In this document: positions 46,085-57,077 of the stretch, one piece after another
How positions within the stretch are numbered: the first letter of the stretch is position 1
Layout: each line of letters opens with the position of its first letter
Source: Tetrapyrgos nigripes
Taxonomy: Eukaryota; Basidiomycota; Agaricomycetes; Agaricales; Campanellaceae
Direction: 5' to 3'
Length of the DNA: 64,000 bases
NCBI GenBank assembly: GCA_013368315.1
Contig: JAACJM010000071.1
Span: forward strand, 62,001-126,000
Position numbers and translations under genes: made by a program
The notes under the pieces: generated by a model
What the model saw: the letters and a program-made list of their open reading frames with translations, nothing else
The model's database searches: none
What the model was told of the DNA's origin: nothing

Positions 46085-49000
46085 CTACCAAACAGACGCG
46101 GCAGCTCCAGTTCCTCGTTGTCCAAACGACTCAATCGCGTGCCACAATGCCTCTCCACCATCCCTATTCTTCTCCCTCTCAAGTCCCCTACCAACCCCAG
46201 AAAGTAATCTGCCTAACGTATCCGGTTCACCACCATATCCATTACCATAATAACTCTGACCACCATTCCTAGAAGGCTCATTCCCCCTAACAATCTTTTC
46301 CAACGAGTCCAACGCCAACAAGAACACATCCTGCTCTGACTCTGGTTCAGTATTTCTTCGATCCTGACGACCATAGCCAGGAGAACGAGCTGAGGCAGCA
46401 GACGGTGCCCAAGTAGCGTAGTCACCCGACCCAGATCCAGACTTCGAGCCCGAGGCTGAACCGGAATGCGCCTGCGCATGTGTATTCCAATCAAATGTAG
46501 GTTGAGATGACCATGACCGAGAATCAGGTTCAACGGGTTGACTGAATCCACCAGGTAACCAGATATCATTAGACTCTTGCCTAGGTCTACTTTGGGGTTG
46601 CGGTGTAGGTATCCAACGCTCGGGCCCTTGTCTTTGCCCTTGTGACTGACTGGGAGTCATGCTACGTGCATACGAATCCTGACTAGAGGACGCCATGACC
46701 TGATTCCACACACTATAGCTATCGTCTTCTTGCTGTTGTTTCTGTTTTTGTTTTCCGGAAGCACCAGAACCCCTCTCTACCGCACGACGGCTATGACTAC
46801 CGGACCCGGACTCCATATCCATATCCATATCCATATCCGACCCCTCCTCTGCAGGTTGCATAATATACCTCGAATCCGACGGAAGACGCTCAATGCCATC
46901 GGGAACTGGGTCTTCTCCTTCGTCATCTGATACTTCCTCAATCGTCACTTTCTTCTTTTTCGAGCCTTTAACTGTTTTGGATTTGGATGAACCAGGTTTC
47001 TTCAGGATGCTGGAAGAACCAGTAGAGGAAGGTTGACTCGTCGCTGGCTCCGGCTTTTTACCTGCTGCTTTTGATGTGGGGGACTTGGCAGATGAGCTGG
47101 GAGGAGGAGGACCGGTAGGCAGAGGGACTCGGTCAATGACAGTCACCGGGCTGTTGGCAGCGGGAGGGAATTCAGAGAGAAGAAGAGATCGATGTCGAGT
47201 TAGTTCTTTGGTCACTTACAAGGTGCAAGATGATGAAGAGCTTACCCTTGCATATCTTCTGTCACCGAGAGGATTTCGTCACGGGATGACTGTTGTTCTG
47301 TCAAGAACTGCGCGACGTCAGTTCAGATACATAAAAGAGTTGGGACAGATCAGCAAACCAACCTCGAGTGCGGTAGATCCAAGCGCATCATCTGTCGGAA
47401 GAGGAGTAGAGTGGCATACCAAGCATACTTCACCAGATATGAGGGCACATTCTCTGATCACAGAAGTAAGCGTAATTTCTTCCTTTGAGTATCTGCTGCA
47501 TCGATGATGTGTCGTCCCGGGTGCTCTTGTCGCTTTAAGTTTTCTGAGGCTAGAACGAGTTGGTTGGGATATACGGATGTTATTCCGGAACTGCCTGGCA
47601 ACTAGTGCAAGGGTCGACCTTTGCGAGGATCGTTTCCACTGCACCTCTCTTCTGGGGGCCATGGGTACTGGCTCTGCAGGAGAGCCGAGAGGTTGTTGAG
47701 AACCAGAACGAGAGTGGCGGGGTGCTGGACTTGATTCCTCGATAGTATCCGTAGTCATGTCATCTTCAACGATTACTGAGGCCCCGAATAATGAGGACTC
47801 TTGTCCTTCCTTGTCTATAATGGCTGAAGGTCAGTCAAACTCGACTTTCTGAGATTAAAAGCAGCACTATTCACTGTACAGTAGTCGGTTTGCATCCTCA
47901 AATAACTGGTATATTCTCGTTAGTACAGTGCATGTGGATGAATGAGCAGCTCACCTTGGTACAAAGATCGTTGAACAGTTCCCAATCAGCTACAGCATCC
48001 TTGCTTCCGCTTTCAAATTTGCAGCTGCCGAGTCCAACCTTCACTTGATCACCTTTAGTGATATATACTTCGAAATTCTGTTGCAAAGCTCCCAATTATA
48101 TATTGATTCACACGCAATGGGAAGTCAACACTTACCTCTTTGCCAATTGCGCCGAGAGATACACCGACGACAGTCGAAAGATAGTCCAAGCCGGCCTGTA
48201 TATATACGTCACTGTCAGACTCTCACATTTATAGGCACCACAGGCGTTCAAACCATACTGAAAGTCCGCCAACCTGGGAGGACGGATGACAATAAGTCAA
48301 TGTTTATTAGGCGTGAGCGGTGTAATGCATTACTCACAAGCTGGAATCCCAATTGCAAAATACGTGGAATACCTTCTGTGAGAGCAGAGGCCACACAGTA
48401 GTCAACAGGACCCCTTTCACAATCTTCCTAAAGGATCGGCTATTTGAACCAACATAGGCGTTGATTGGCTTACCATCACCGTAAACGATAAATGGCGATT
48501 GAGATGCAAAAGAAGAACACGCCGTCATCCGCAGCATGGAAGGATGTCTGTCTCAACCACTAGAATCGCATCCCTACAAAACCTAGAGGAAGGACTTACA
48601 GCAGGCCCTCACTGAAAGCAACTGCAGCCTTATGATGCTAAATGAGTAGATAGCATAAGTATTTCATCAAGTTGAGGTGAAAATCTGTACACACTTCCTT
48701 GGCCCGCGACCCATGAAAAACTTTCACTAAAACAGCAACCCCTTTGTGCTTTCCTGAATGGACTCGGTAGTGCCCTCCGTCAAAAAGCTCGTCCAAAGTT
48801 TCAACATTTTCTCGACTAGTTATTTCCTACACAATACAGCTCGGTTGATAGCAAGATTAAGGAGTTATGGTGAACATACAATCGACGGTGAGCCTCTACC
48901 GCCAGTTGCCAACCTCGCAATGCCTTGAAAGCTCGTCCATACTATGTCGGAAATGGAACTGCAAGCCTTCATTCTCCAGCCATTCGGGTCCTCTAGGATC

Positions 49001-49125
49001 TGGTAATAGTGGTGGTTGTGAGTTTCGTGTAAGTTTCCCGCAACAGTGGTGATTTTGTTGTGAGATAAACTTGAAGATGATAGGTGGGCGAATGAGCTGA
49101 TCGTTGTGTCCAGTGGGGATGCCAT
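46085..49125 (-). CDS. kinase-like protein joined to a Ser/Gly-rich disordered tail, copy B
   Basis: Start ATG at 49125-49123 (MASPLDTTISSF). The head repeats the exon layout of copy A shifted by about 2.18 kb in sequence offset, including VKVFHGSRAKE, NFEVYITKGDQVKVGLGSC and HHRCSRYSKEEITLT. The shared exon VTVIDRV then leads, instead of zinc fingers, into PLPTGPPPPSSSAKSP, a basic SKKKKVTIEEVSDDEGED, an MDMDMDMD repeat, Gln/Ser-rich sequence and an ordered-looking end (DVFLLALDSLEKIVRGNE, DTLGRLLSGVGRGLEREK), stopping at 46085. The tail frame is open for over 1 kb with no stop, so this fusion looks intact, apart from the same unresolved exon 4/5 phase as copy A. The tail may be another gene's 3' exon captured by the duplication. 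Confidence 0.6.
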
Positions 49126-50869
49126 TAAAAGAGCCAACCGGCGACGAGATGGGTTTTCCAAGTTTTTCCGAGTCTAGTGCGCTTTGTCAGTCAGTGGTAT
49201 TATTGAATTGATGGTCGTTCTCCGGGTTTGTTTGTCGAGTTCGAGGTACTTTATGATTCGGAAAGTGCAAGGTGATCAAGGACTCGAAGGAGAACCTATT
49301 CGGTGGAAAACAGGCGACCTAAGTACAGCAACTTACGTCTCTGTTCCCACACGAGCGCACCGCCACTGTATCGAGGCTTCTGAGGGCTCTGGGCGATATA
49401 AGTAGTGCCGTTTCCTCACTGGAAAAAGGCTTTGCGAATTGTAAATAAGTAATTTGCACACCATTTACACGCTGAGAAGAAAACTTGATTGCACAGTGCA
49501 TATCGGACCGAAAGCCTACGTGCCCGACGAGGCTCAGGTTGGTTTGGGATCGAGCGCTAGAACTTGAAGAACACATCTGTATCGTTTTTTAATGAGATTT
49601 CTACGTTCCAGGAGATTTGCGCTCTTATAGAAGGGGTACAGCTCATTATTGAAAGAACGATTGGAGAAAGACTCGATTGGCGTTGTTTTTTTATGACAGC
49701 AGTTTTCGGACAAAAATGTAATTGCTAGGTTACGTCAGTCGTGAGTTGAAAGTCGTAAGTTGTATTAGCTCCTGATAAATGCGTGGTCTGGTCCCGACAG
49801 ATACCAAATGTTCCTCGTAATGCCAAACCTGCATATGTCAAAGCTCACGTTGATGTAAGTCAGCTCTCAGATTGGTCTCTTTCAAAGTTGTATGCCTGCT
49901 TAGTCTATGGCATAGTCCGCGCGGCTTATTAGCACTGATACCTGACATCTGCAATCCGGACCTTCCCCCAGCCATAGACCGTAGCTCTGCACCAGCGGGA
50001 TCTCTATATTGGGCAGTTTCTTGAGACACAATGGTGCGGTCGCGCATCTCCGAGTCCATACCATGAGTCGCGATCGTGCAACCCCTGTCCCCATTTACTT
50101 TCTCACGCATCCCGACCCAGCGCCATCGGCCCTCCTCCTGGTGAAATTTCATTTCGTTCTTCCTCCTCCTCATCTTATTTATATCGAGTAGAAGAGGCAA
50201 TGGCTCTCAATCTTTATGACTCCAGTTGACTTGCCATGGCACCATTAAGTCTTACATGTCCATGAAGTAAAAAATCAAAGAAAACGAGGATATTTACGCG
50301 TAAAAACGCGGCCGACAGGAGATCAGTCCATTTGCGGAATGGCTGAGAAGCGCGCTGGCAGCTAAAAAAAGGCGCGGCATGTATATCGACAGTGCCGGTT
50401 TCATCCTATCCTATACTATCCTACAAGATATTATCTTTGAGTTACCATCAGCTCAACCTAGGTCTCTAACCATGTCATTCCCTAGACCTCACTCACTCTT
50501 GAATACCACTGATAGTCATTAGTGACAACGAAGATATAAATGACAACCACCTCAATTTCTGATTGAAGTCCTGCAAACCTTACACCTAACCAAGAGACCT
50601 TAAGATTCGCTGGCTTCGAGCATTGACTTTCGCGCAACAGACATTCATATTTCGTGCGTAACATTACTGATCCTCGGCAAAATTCGCCGTTCGTCGTGAA
50701 AACCACTCTCACGCAATTTAACATGCGCTAAGGCAATTGAAAATACTCATTTTGTCCGAGAAGTGGCTTCATATTTTTTCTACAGCAGCGCTGGTAAAGC
50801 CCGTGGACAAGCTACTTAACGTTAGGGGTAAAAGTAAAGTACGGTGGGAAAAAATAACTCCCCTCACAG
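49126..50869. other. divergent promoter region with 1.09 kb absent from copy A
   Basis: The outer parts match copy A's 6,961-7,606. About 49,685-50,770 is present only here; its ends share TTTTTT and ACAGCAG with the single junction in copy A. No gene recognised inside; short minus-strand frames lack motifs. Confidence 0.6.
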
Positions 50870-52377
50870 ATGTCCAAAGCCACTTCCTCAGTCCACGACG
50901 TCACCCAACAAAACCCCCCGTTTGGCTCCAGATTCCTCATAAACGAATCCGACGTCTGGTCTCACAACGCCTGGGACCATGTCCCCCCTCCAAAAGACCA
51001 AGATCACATCATCGCCTCCTCCCTCTCAAAACAACGCCAATCCCCCATCCCACTCCTCGATCACCCCAAATACAACTCCAAACCCTCTAAGCACTGGGAC
51101 AATTTTTACAAATCAAACTCGGGCAATTTTTTTCGAGATCGAAAATGGTTACATCAGGAATTTCCTCAACTTGTAGATGCTGCACAACCAAATGCGGGGC
51201 CTATAAAAATCGCAGAAATTGGATGTGGGGCAGGGAATTCGGTGTTTCCTTTACTTGCTGCGAATAAGAATCCTCAATTGAGTTTATACGCGTATGATTA
51301 CTCTAATCATGCTGTTAAAGTCGTTCAAAATCACCCACTGTACCTCGACCCCCCGCTTGGCACTCTCCATGCTTCAGTCTGGGACCTTACCTCCCCTGAT
51401 ACACTTCCAGACGGTCTGGAACCAGGATCTGTCGATATTATCATTCTGGTGTTTGTATTCAGCGCTTTACATCCTGATGAATGGGGTAGGGCGGTGAGGA
51501 ATGTACACAAGGTGTGTTTCTTTGTATTTGACGTGTTTTTCCCCTTCTTACCACCATCTAGCTCCTACGCCCTACCACCGGCCTCCTTCTATTTCGCGAC
51601 TACGGCCGATACGACCTCACTCAACTCCGATTTAAAGGCGGAAGAATGCTCAGTGATAATTTTTATATTAGGGGCGATAAGACTAGGGTTTATTTTTTCG
51701 AGTTGGGTGAGTAGCCTTTGCCTTTGGTTCTCTTTACTAAATATTCCAAACACCATACAGACGAACTCTCCCTCCTCTTCACCGGAAAACGTATCAACCC
51801 CGAAAAGGATGGAGTGACTGTGACTGATACGACTAAAGTAGAGGATGAAGATCGGACCGAGGAGACGCAAAATGGCGAAAAGAACGAGAACGACGATACG
51901 CCTACTGCTTCTGGTTCTGTGACTCCACATCCAGATGCAGAATCTTTGGCCATGACCTCGGGTTCGGGTTCGGGTTCTTCCTTACCTTCGTCGTCATCTA
52001 ACCCATCTAACCCATCACCCAACGATTCCGAACCACCCAGCGAACCCAGCGAACCCAGTGAACCCATCAGTACCACTACCATTACCATCCACCCTAACCT
52101 CCTCTCCCCAACTTTCCCCTGGGGTCCGTTCCCCCCTTCCCCGTCCCAACCCTCGGGGCCTGACGCAGACGCAGACGCACACTCAAACTCAGCCCATGGT
52201 GCCTCAGATCCAGCCCACGTCCACGACTCAGACTCAGACTCAGGCCCAGGTGACGGTCATGGTCATGGTCTATTCACCACCTCCACTCTAGGCATCGACC
52301 GCCGTCTCATCGTAAATCGGAAGAGACAGTTGAAGATGTATAGGGTTTGGATGCAGGGGGTGTTTCGGAAGGTTTAG
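50870..52377 (+). CDS. TRM140: tRNA N3-methylcytidine methyltransferase, Trm140/METTL2 family, copy B
   Basis: Exons 50870-51511, 51562-51706 and 51761-52377 give about 467 residues, nearly identical to copy A. Differences seen by eye include FLI for FLT near residue 24, one fewer Gly-Ser pair, a Val-to-Ala change nearby, and synonymous changes. SAM motif, IRGD motif and the [15 protein letters not shown] end are all intact, so both copies could be expressed. The last exon and 3' flank share bases with copy C at 57.6 kb that copy A lacks, so this copy is a mosaic. Confidence 0.92.
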
Positions 52378-52971
52378 TGTTTACTAGTGTTTAGTGGAAG
52401 TTTTCATGAGAGGGTGGTGTACAGATAGAGATAGAGATAGAGGTAGAGATAAAAGTGTGTTGTGTTATTACTGTAACGTTAACTATACGAGGTGTTACGA
52501 GGTGGTCGCCAATTCCTCCGTCCCGAGCATCCTGAAGATCAGATATCTAATGTCACTCAGGCTACAAACGTCGTTGGGCAACCCCCTCACGCTGGTCAAC
52601 AACTTCAACTTTTGGGCTCTGCTGGTTAGGAATGGCTTCAACAACTCAGTCTGGAGTGTGGATTCCCGCTTCACTTGAGAATTCCCTCATGTTTTTGAAC
52701 ATTTTGGATGACGTGGTGCCTGTTCCTGCGGTGACAGAGTGTTTCTCCAGCGTCAGAGATCTTTTCTCGTCACTTAAGGTCCAGGATGGTCAGTATGGTC
52801 ACTACGAAGAGACCCCAGGCTTCTTGTTCTGACGCGTTGAGCGATAGCTGTTAGTATACGTCGCAGTGCTCACTGTTCTCCCAGCTGACCACTGGGGGTC
52901 GTTGGCAGCCCAAGTTTCCCCAAAGTGGTTCGTTGGCGCGCGAGAGAGAGAGGTGCGAGCCGAAGGCGAGC

Positions 52972-53477
52972 ACCGAGCGAACCTTGAATGAAGTCTGGGA
53001 CTAGGGTAGTCTCAGAGCGAGGTGGGACCGCGACGTGTGGGCCAACGTTTCGTCTGGGAGAGACTCATCAGGCAGCGTGATTCCCAATATCACGTCAGAC
53101 TGTTTGGGTGTGAGGCTTTCGCCAAACAACGCCAATGTGCCAAGGTGAGTCGCGGATCCTCCTTTCGAGTACTCGACGCGTTTTAATCACCTCGGTCTGA
53201 CCTTTCCTCAAACCCAGGCACATACTAGTTTGGTGCCGGTTTATTGGGCTTGGGGATTACTGGCCTCAGGGCCATCCGTTGCATGAGTACCTTTAAAATC
53301 AGTGGTTCCCCGGTCAAGGGCTGATAAAATTTGAATTAAAAAGGCATCAACAACTTCCGTTTTCTCGGTGGCAGGTGGACTGCCAGCAACGAGGGATAGG
53401 ACGGGCTGGGCTAGTATTAGGTACAGACGACAGACGAGTACTTAGTATGTACTATGATTTAATCCTACTGATTTTTT
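52972..53477 (-). repeat. downstream pseudo-LTR of the Penelope-like element
   Basis: About 506 bp, starting ACCGAGCGAACCTTGAATG and ending CCTACTGATTTTTT on the plus strand, directly repeated at 57,078-57,584 with few differences. Contains the intact hammerhead fold. Confidence 0.9.
53024..53085 (-). ncRNA. hammerhead ribozyme (type I), apparently intact
   Basis: Read on the minus strand, the 62 nt contain CUGAUGA (53071-53065), stem II GUCU/AGAC with loop CUCCC, GAAA (starting at the G at 53051), stem III ACGU/ACGU with loop UGGCCCAC, and the cleavage triplet GUC (53034-53032). Stem I is inner CUGC/GCGG plus outer GGGA/UCCC separated by a six-base bulge. Every universally conserved core base is present. 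Cleavage would fall between 53032 and 53031. Hammerheads in pseudo-LTRs of Penelope-like elements are established; they are thought to process the element's RNA. Confidence 0.87.
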
Positions 53478-53560
53478 GACCCATCCGAAGCTGCCATTCG
53501 AGCGGAGCCCCAGAGGGGCGTAGTGTCAGAATGGTGGGCGAGGATGGGGAAAAAAGTGGA

Positions 53561-55519
53561 CTAAACGTCTGACACAGCCAGTTCTTCGTGAAAGACTCCC
53601 AAAGTGTCCCAGTTGTTTTTGTTCAACTGGTCACCCAGCGCGACTGGTTTCTTAAAAGATGATAGGAAACGGAGGTTGGGGTGGCAACTCCCATGCTCCT
53701 CCCATATCTCTTCTAGTGCACGCCACAAGGGTCCGAACTCTACATCGTCCCATAGTGGATTGTGGGTGAGTTTGAGGACATGTATCAGTTCATCGTCAAG
53801 TTGTTTAGGCTTGGGATCGAGTGCTGTTGGGCGCTCTACTGAATATGAAATCTCCTCAAAGATCTTTGAGAGCCATCTCCCTGGGTAGCCGCGAGCATGT
53901 AAGCGAATGCCAAATTCTTTCCAAATTTTCGCGAAATCCTCTGGCCGTGAAGAGATTCGTACGTAGCAAATCAATTCTCCTTTGACCCATGCTCGTTTAG
54001 AGTCATTGGAGTGGCAGGAGTTCCAGGGAATGTATAGGTAGGCATTTAACACTTTTTGGTAGACCCTGGTAACAACCACTAGTTGTGGATTGTATAATGC
54101 TGGAGTTCCTGGTGCAACCTCCAGGGAGACATCAACGTCAAGGTAGGGTAACCTGAAGTGGGAATGTGTCCATTCCATCCTCATTGAGGGGTGTAGAGCC
54201 CCGAACTGTTCCTGGAAGGCGAGTACATCCTCCATGCTCCCGACTATGACAGCAAAGACATCGTCAATGAAGCGTCTGTAGAAGAGGATGATATTACTCA
54301 GTTCCTTCAGGGGTTCAACCTCGTATCCAGCAAGGAACAGGTTCGCATATGTTGGTGCACATGCAGTACCCATTGCAGTTCCTATGATCTGGCACCAGGT
54401 TTTACCGGCAAAGCTGACATAGTTGAATTGAAGGATCAGGTGTAAAAGGACTACAATGAGTTCTTTTTGCGAGCAGATCTTCAGGTTTGCAGCTTCTGTG
54501 AGTGAGGAGAAGTGCATATCAGGCACTTGGAGTAGGCGTGCAATTTGTTGTACTCCATCTTCCATTGGGATGTTGGGGTACATTGCAACGACGTCTCCAG
54601 TGACCAGCCATATTTCTTTTCCGTGTGGAAGTTTAAGGACCAGTAATTCCCGACAAAATGTCTTCGAGTCTGGTAGGACCCAGGGGAATTTGTGGAGGAG
54701 AGGCTTGATCTGATAGTCAACCCAGCTCGACGCATTTGCCAACAGAGTATCAAATGTGGGGACAATCAGTCTCGCAGATAACGGCACTTTGTGTATCTTT
54801 GGGATGACTTTCAGTGTAGGTACTTTTTCAAGTCTTTCACTGTAGGGGTGGATTAGCCATCGACACTGTTGTTTCGTCAGATATTTGTAACATTTAATTA
54901 CAATATCTCTGTATGACAGGTGTAGCAGGTCGTGGTCTGGATCCTCCTCTGTATATGACGCATTTTGCAGTAGCTTGAGTCCGGCCTCGTGGTACCATTG
55001 ACTAGTGACCAGGCATAGGCTGAGGTTTTTGTCAGATGGGACAGCGAGGACATTGTTGTCCTTGAGTAATCCTAATAGGTCTCTGAGATGTTTCTCATTG
55101 ATATTAGGGTGGACGCGGATGGCTTGTCTGCTCAACACTTCAACCTCGAGTTGGTCACGGGTAACCCTCAGCGCTTTCTCAACTATGTCAGCGAGGAATG
55201 GGCCATGGGCCTCTGGTTTGGCAATGTGGAACTGTGGAACGTATTCACGTTGTCCACAGGTCATTTCCAGGAGGCCTAGCCACTTGCAGATAGTTTGCTG
55301 TGTGCCTGGTTCTTCATCTTCCCCATCTCGGCATAGACGAAGTCGTTGAACAAAGTCAACAAATGTGTCGTCTACAGATTGCCAGGAGATAGGTGGAGGG
55401 CGTGGAACAAACTTTGAGTTGAGCGCTAGCATTTTCTTCTGTTCATATGATAGAGCCAGGTCAGTCATATTATGGAATGCACGGTTTGTGATTCTGGTAT
55501 CATAATACAATTCAGACAT
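53561..55519 (-). CDS. Penelope-type reverse transcriptase
   Basis: From the first ATG (55519) 652 residues (MSELYYDTRITNRAFHN); the frame stays open to about 55,680, slightly overlapping ORF1's end in the minus-one frame. The N-terminal part has DNNVLAVPSDKNLSLCLV (DKN-type motif) and TLKVIPKIHKVPLSARLIVP. The palm has VTGDVVAMYPNIPMEDGV, GTAMGTACAPTYANLFLAGYE and the catalytic FYRRFIDDVFAVIVG, with both Asp of the DD pair. The thumb-like end has LHARGYPGRWLSKIFEE and SSFKKPVALGDQLNKNNWDT. No GIY-YIG motif follows before the stop at 53561. The frame is intact. Confidence 0.9.
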   Translation of the reverse strand: MSELYYDTRITNRAFHNMTDLALSYEQKKMLALNSKFVPRPPPISWQSVDDTFVDFVQRLRLCRDGEDEEPGTQQTICKWLGLLEMTCGQREYVPQFHIAKPEAHGPFLADIVEKALRVTRDQLEVEVLSRQAIRVHPNINEKHLRDLLGLLKDNNVLAVPSDKNLSLCLVTSQWYHEAGLKLLQNASYTEEDPDHDLLHLSYRDIVIKCYKYLTKQQCRWLIHPYSERLEKVPTLKVIPKIHKVPLSARLIVPTFDTLLANASSWVDYQIKPLLHKFPWVLPDSKTFCRELLVLKLPHGKEIWLVTGDVVAMYPNIPMEDGVQQIARLLQVPDMHFSSLTEAANLKICSQKELIVVLLHLILQFNYVSFAGKTWCQIIGTAMGTACAPTYANLFLAGYEVEPLKELSNIILFYRRFIDDVFAVIVGSMEDVLAFQEQFGALHPSMRMEWTHSHFRLPYLDVDVSLEVAPGTPALYNPQLVVVTRVYQKVLNAYLYIPWNSCHSNDSKRAWVKGELICYVRISSRPEDFAKIWKEFGIRLHARGYPGRWLSKIFEEISYSVERPTALDPKPKQLDDELIHVLKLTHNPLWDDVEFGPLWRALEEIWEEHGSCHPNLRFLSSFKKPVALGDQLNKNNWDTLGVFHEELAVSDV

Positions 55520-55659
55520 GCTAAGAAGAACAAAATTACTGCATAACAATGGAGGTGCATCAAAAAAGACAGGTGGATACAAGCTGGGCTTGAAGTGATG
55601 GAGTCTGGTGTCAGGCGACAGCCAGGTCGTCACTCGATGAGGGTCAGGTGGAGGGGGCT

Positions 55660-56875
55660 CTACTCGTTGTTGTTGGTGGACTCAGACGGTTTCTCCTTTG
55701 CCTTCCCTTTCTTTGCCTTCGCATTTCCGCTTCCTTCGGCAGCATTTCCGTTTGCGCCTTTTCTCTCCTTCGTCCCTTTCCTCTCGTTCTCCAACACCGT
55801 CTTCTTCTTCACCTCGGGTTTCTTCTTGGAGGAAGAGTCCGTGGTTGTAGATGTAGCAGGTTTGGCGTTCTGCTTCGACTTCGACGTGTCTTTCTCTCCT
55901 TGTAGTTGTTGTAGAACTATGGGGAGAGTTAGATATGTCAGGTACAAAGGGTGAGAGAGGGTTCAGGATTGGGGATGGAATTGGAGGACACGATAACTCA
56001 CCTAGTGCTTTAACCCTGGCATCAAAGTCACTGAGTTTTTCATCGATGAGTTTCCCAATGGGTTTAGTCGCGTCCTTCATCTTGACATCCTCGCGGGCAG
56101 TAGCAATAGCAGCCTGTTTGGCTTCATCTGCAGCTGCGGCGTTGTGGAGGGAGGCAGTGTACTCGTAACCAGCAGTTTTGAGTTTGTTTGCGAAGGCAGT
56201 GACGATAGATCAGATGTATGCATCCCAGATCTTGGTGTTATCACGTCCAGAGCTGGTGATGATTTGACTTGCGTAGTCTTCAAGCTGTTTTCGCAGTTTG
56301 GAGGCGCATCCGTCGACATCGACCCACTCGCGGTGAAGGGAGATGGAGGTCTCGTGACAGGCGAGGATCCATACAGTCGCCTTCTCTGCAGCAGCAGCAG
56401 CAGCTAGGTCAAGGGCTTCTCGGGCTTGAGTGACGTTTCCGTCGTTCTTCACATCCTCCAGAACTCCTTTTGGGAATTGGAATTGCGGGCCTTTGAAGTG
56501 ATTAGTGATGTACGTGGGGGTGCTAGTAGACGCTGAGGAGGAAAACTTGTGCTGGGCAAGAACAGCTTTCTGCAGACCATCCTGGGAGTACTTGAAGTCA
56601 CGAAGACCTGAAGTATACTTCTCCAGGAAGGCTTTGATAACGGCGGGTGGAGGTCCAACAGCAGTAGGAGGGAGCCATTGAACCTCTTTAACCCATGCAG
56701 GTGGCAGTTTTTGGGTAGAGGGTGTGAGGGTATTATTGATAGTGGTAGGGGTGGGAGTGGGAGTGGATGAAGAGGGAGTGGGGTTGGGGGCATCTGCACC
56801 AGAGGTATCAAGTCGTCGTCGTTTAAGCATGTGTTCCTTAGTTGAGGAAGGCAGATTCACATTCTGGTCGGACAT
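55660..56875 (-). pseudogene. ORF1 of the Penelope-like element, spliced, one premature TGA
   Basis: ATG at 56875 (MSDQNVNLPSSTKEHML), exon 1 to 56002, intron with donor GTGAGT and acceptor CCCCATAG, exon 2 from 55916 to the TAG ending at 55660. The N-terminus has a basic KRRRLD and a Thr/Pro-rich linker; the middle is helical (VIKAFLEKYTSGLRDFKY, TQAREALDLAAAAAAEKA); the C-terminus is Lys-rich (KKPEVKKKTVLENERKGTK). A TGA at 56212-56210 (DAYI then stop) interrupts an otherwise continuous frame that resumes SIVTAFANKLKTAGYEY. CGA to TGA would explain it. A nucleic-acid-binding role is guessed from charge only. Confidence 0.6.
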
Positions 56876-57077
56876 AGTGTAACAAGAAGGTTGCAAGCGA
56901 GAATGAAACAAAAGAGCCAGTAAGAGCGGAATTGAGGCCAAGACAGAGGAGATCGTAAACGGCGGGGGCGAGAAATGCAAGAAAACGTCAAGAGGATTGG
57001 AAATCAAGAGGATAGACAGCTGGGGAGGGCTGGGCTCGGTGGATTGCTTTGGGGTCAAGTAAACAGAAAAAGACTGC

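Larger units (their letters stand above)
47113..52865. repeat. segmental duplication copy B
   Basis: Same-orientation partner of 4,937-9,592, about 42 kb away. Its left breakpoint falls in the kinase-like coding exon and its right end passes the methyltransferase tail. Confidence 0.9.

Noticed and set aside
53024..53085. Type III hammerhead using the upstream CAGTC
   Set aside because: Stem III would have only two pairs in that arrangement, whereas the downstream GUC gives a four-pair stem III and a good stem I.
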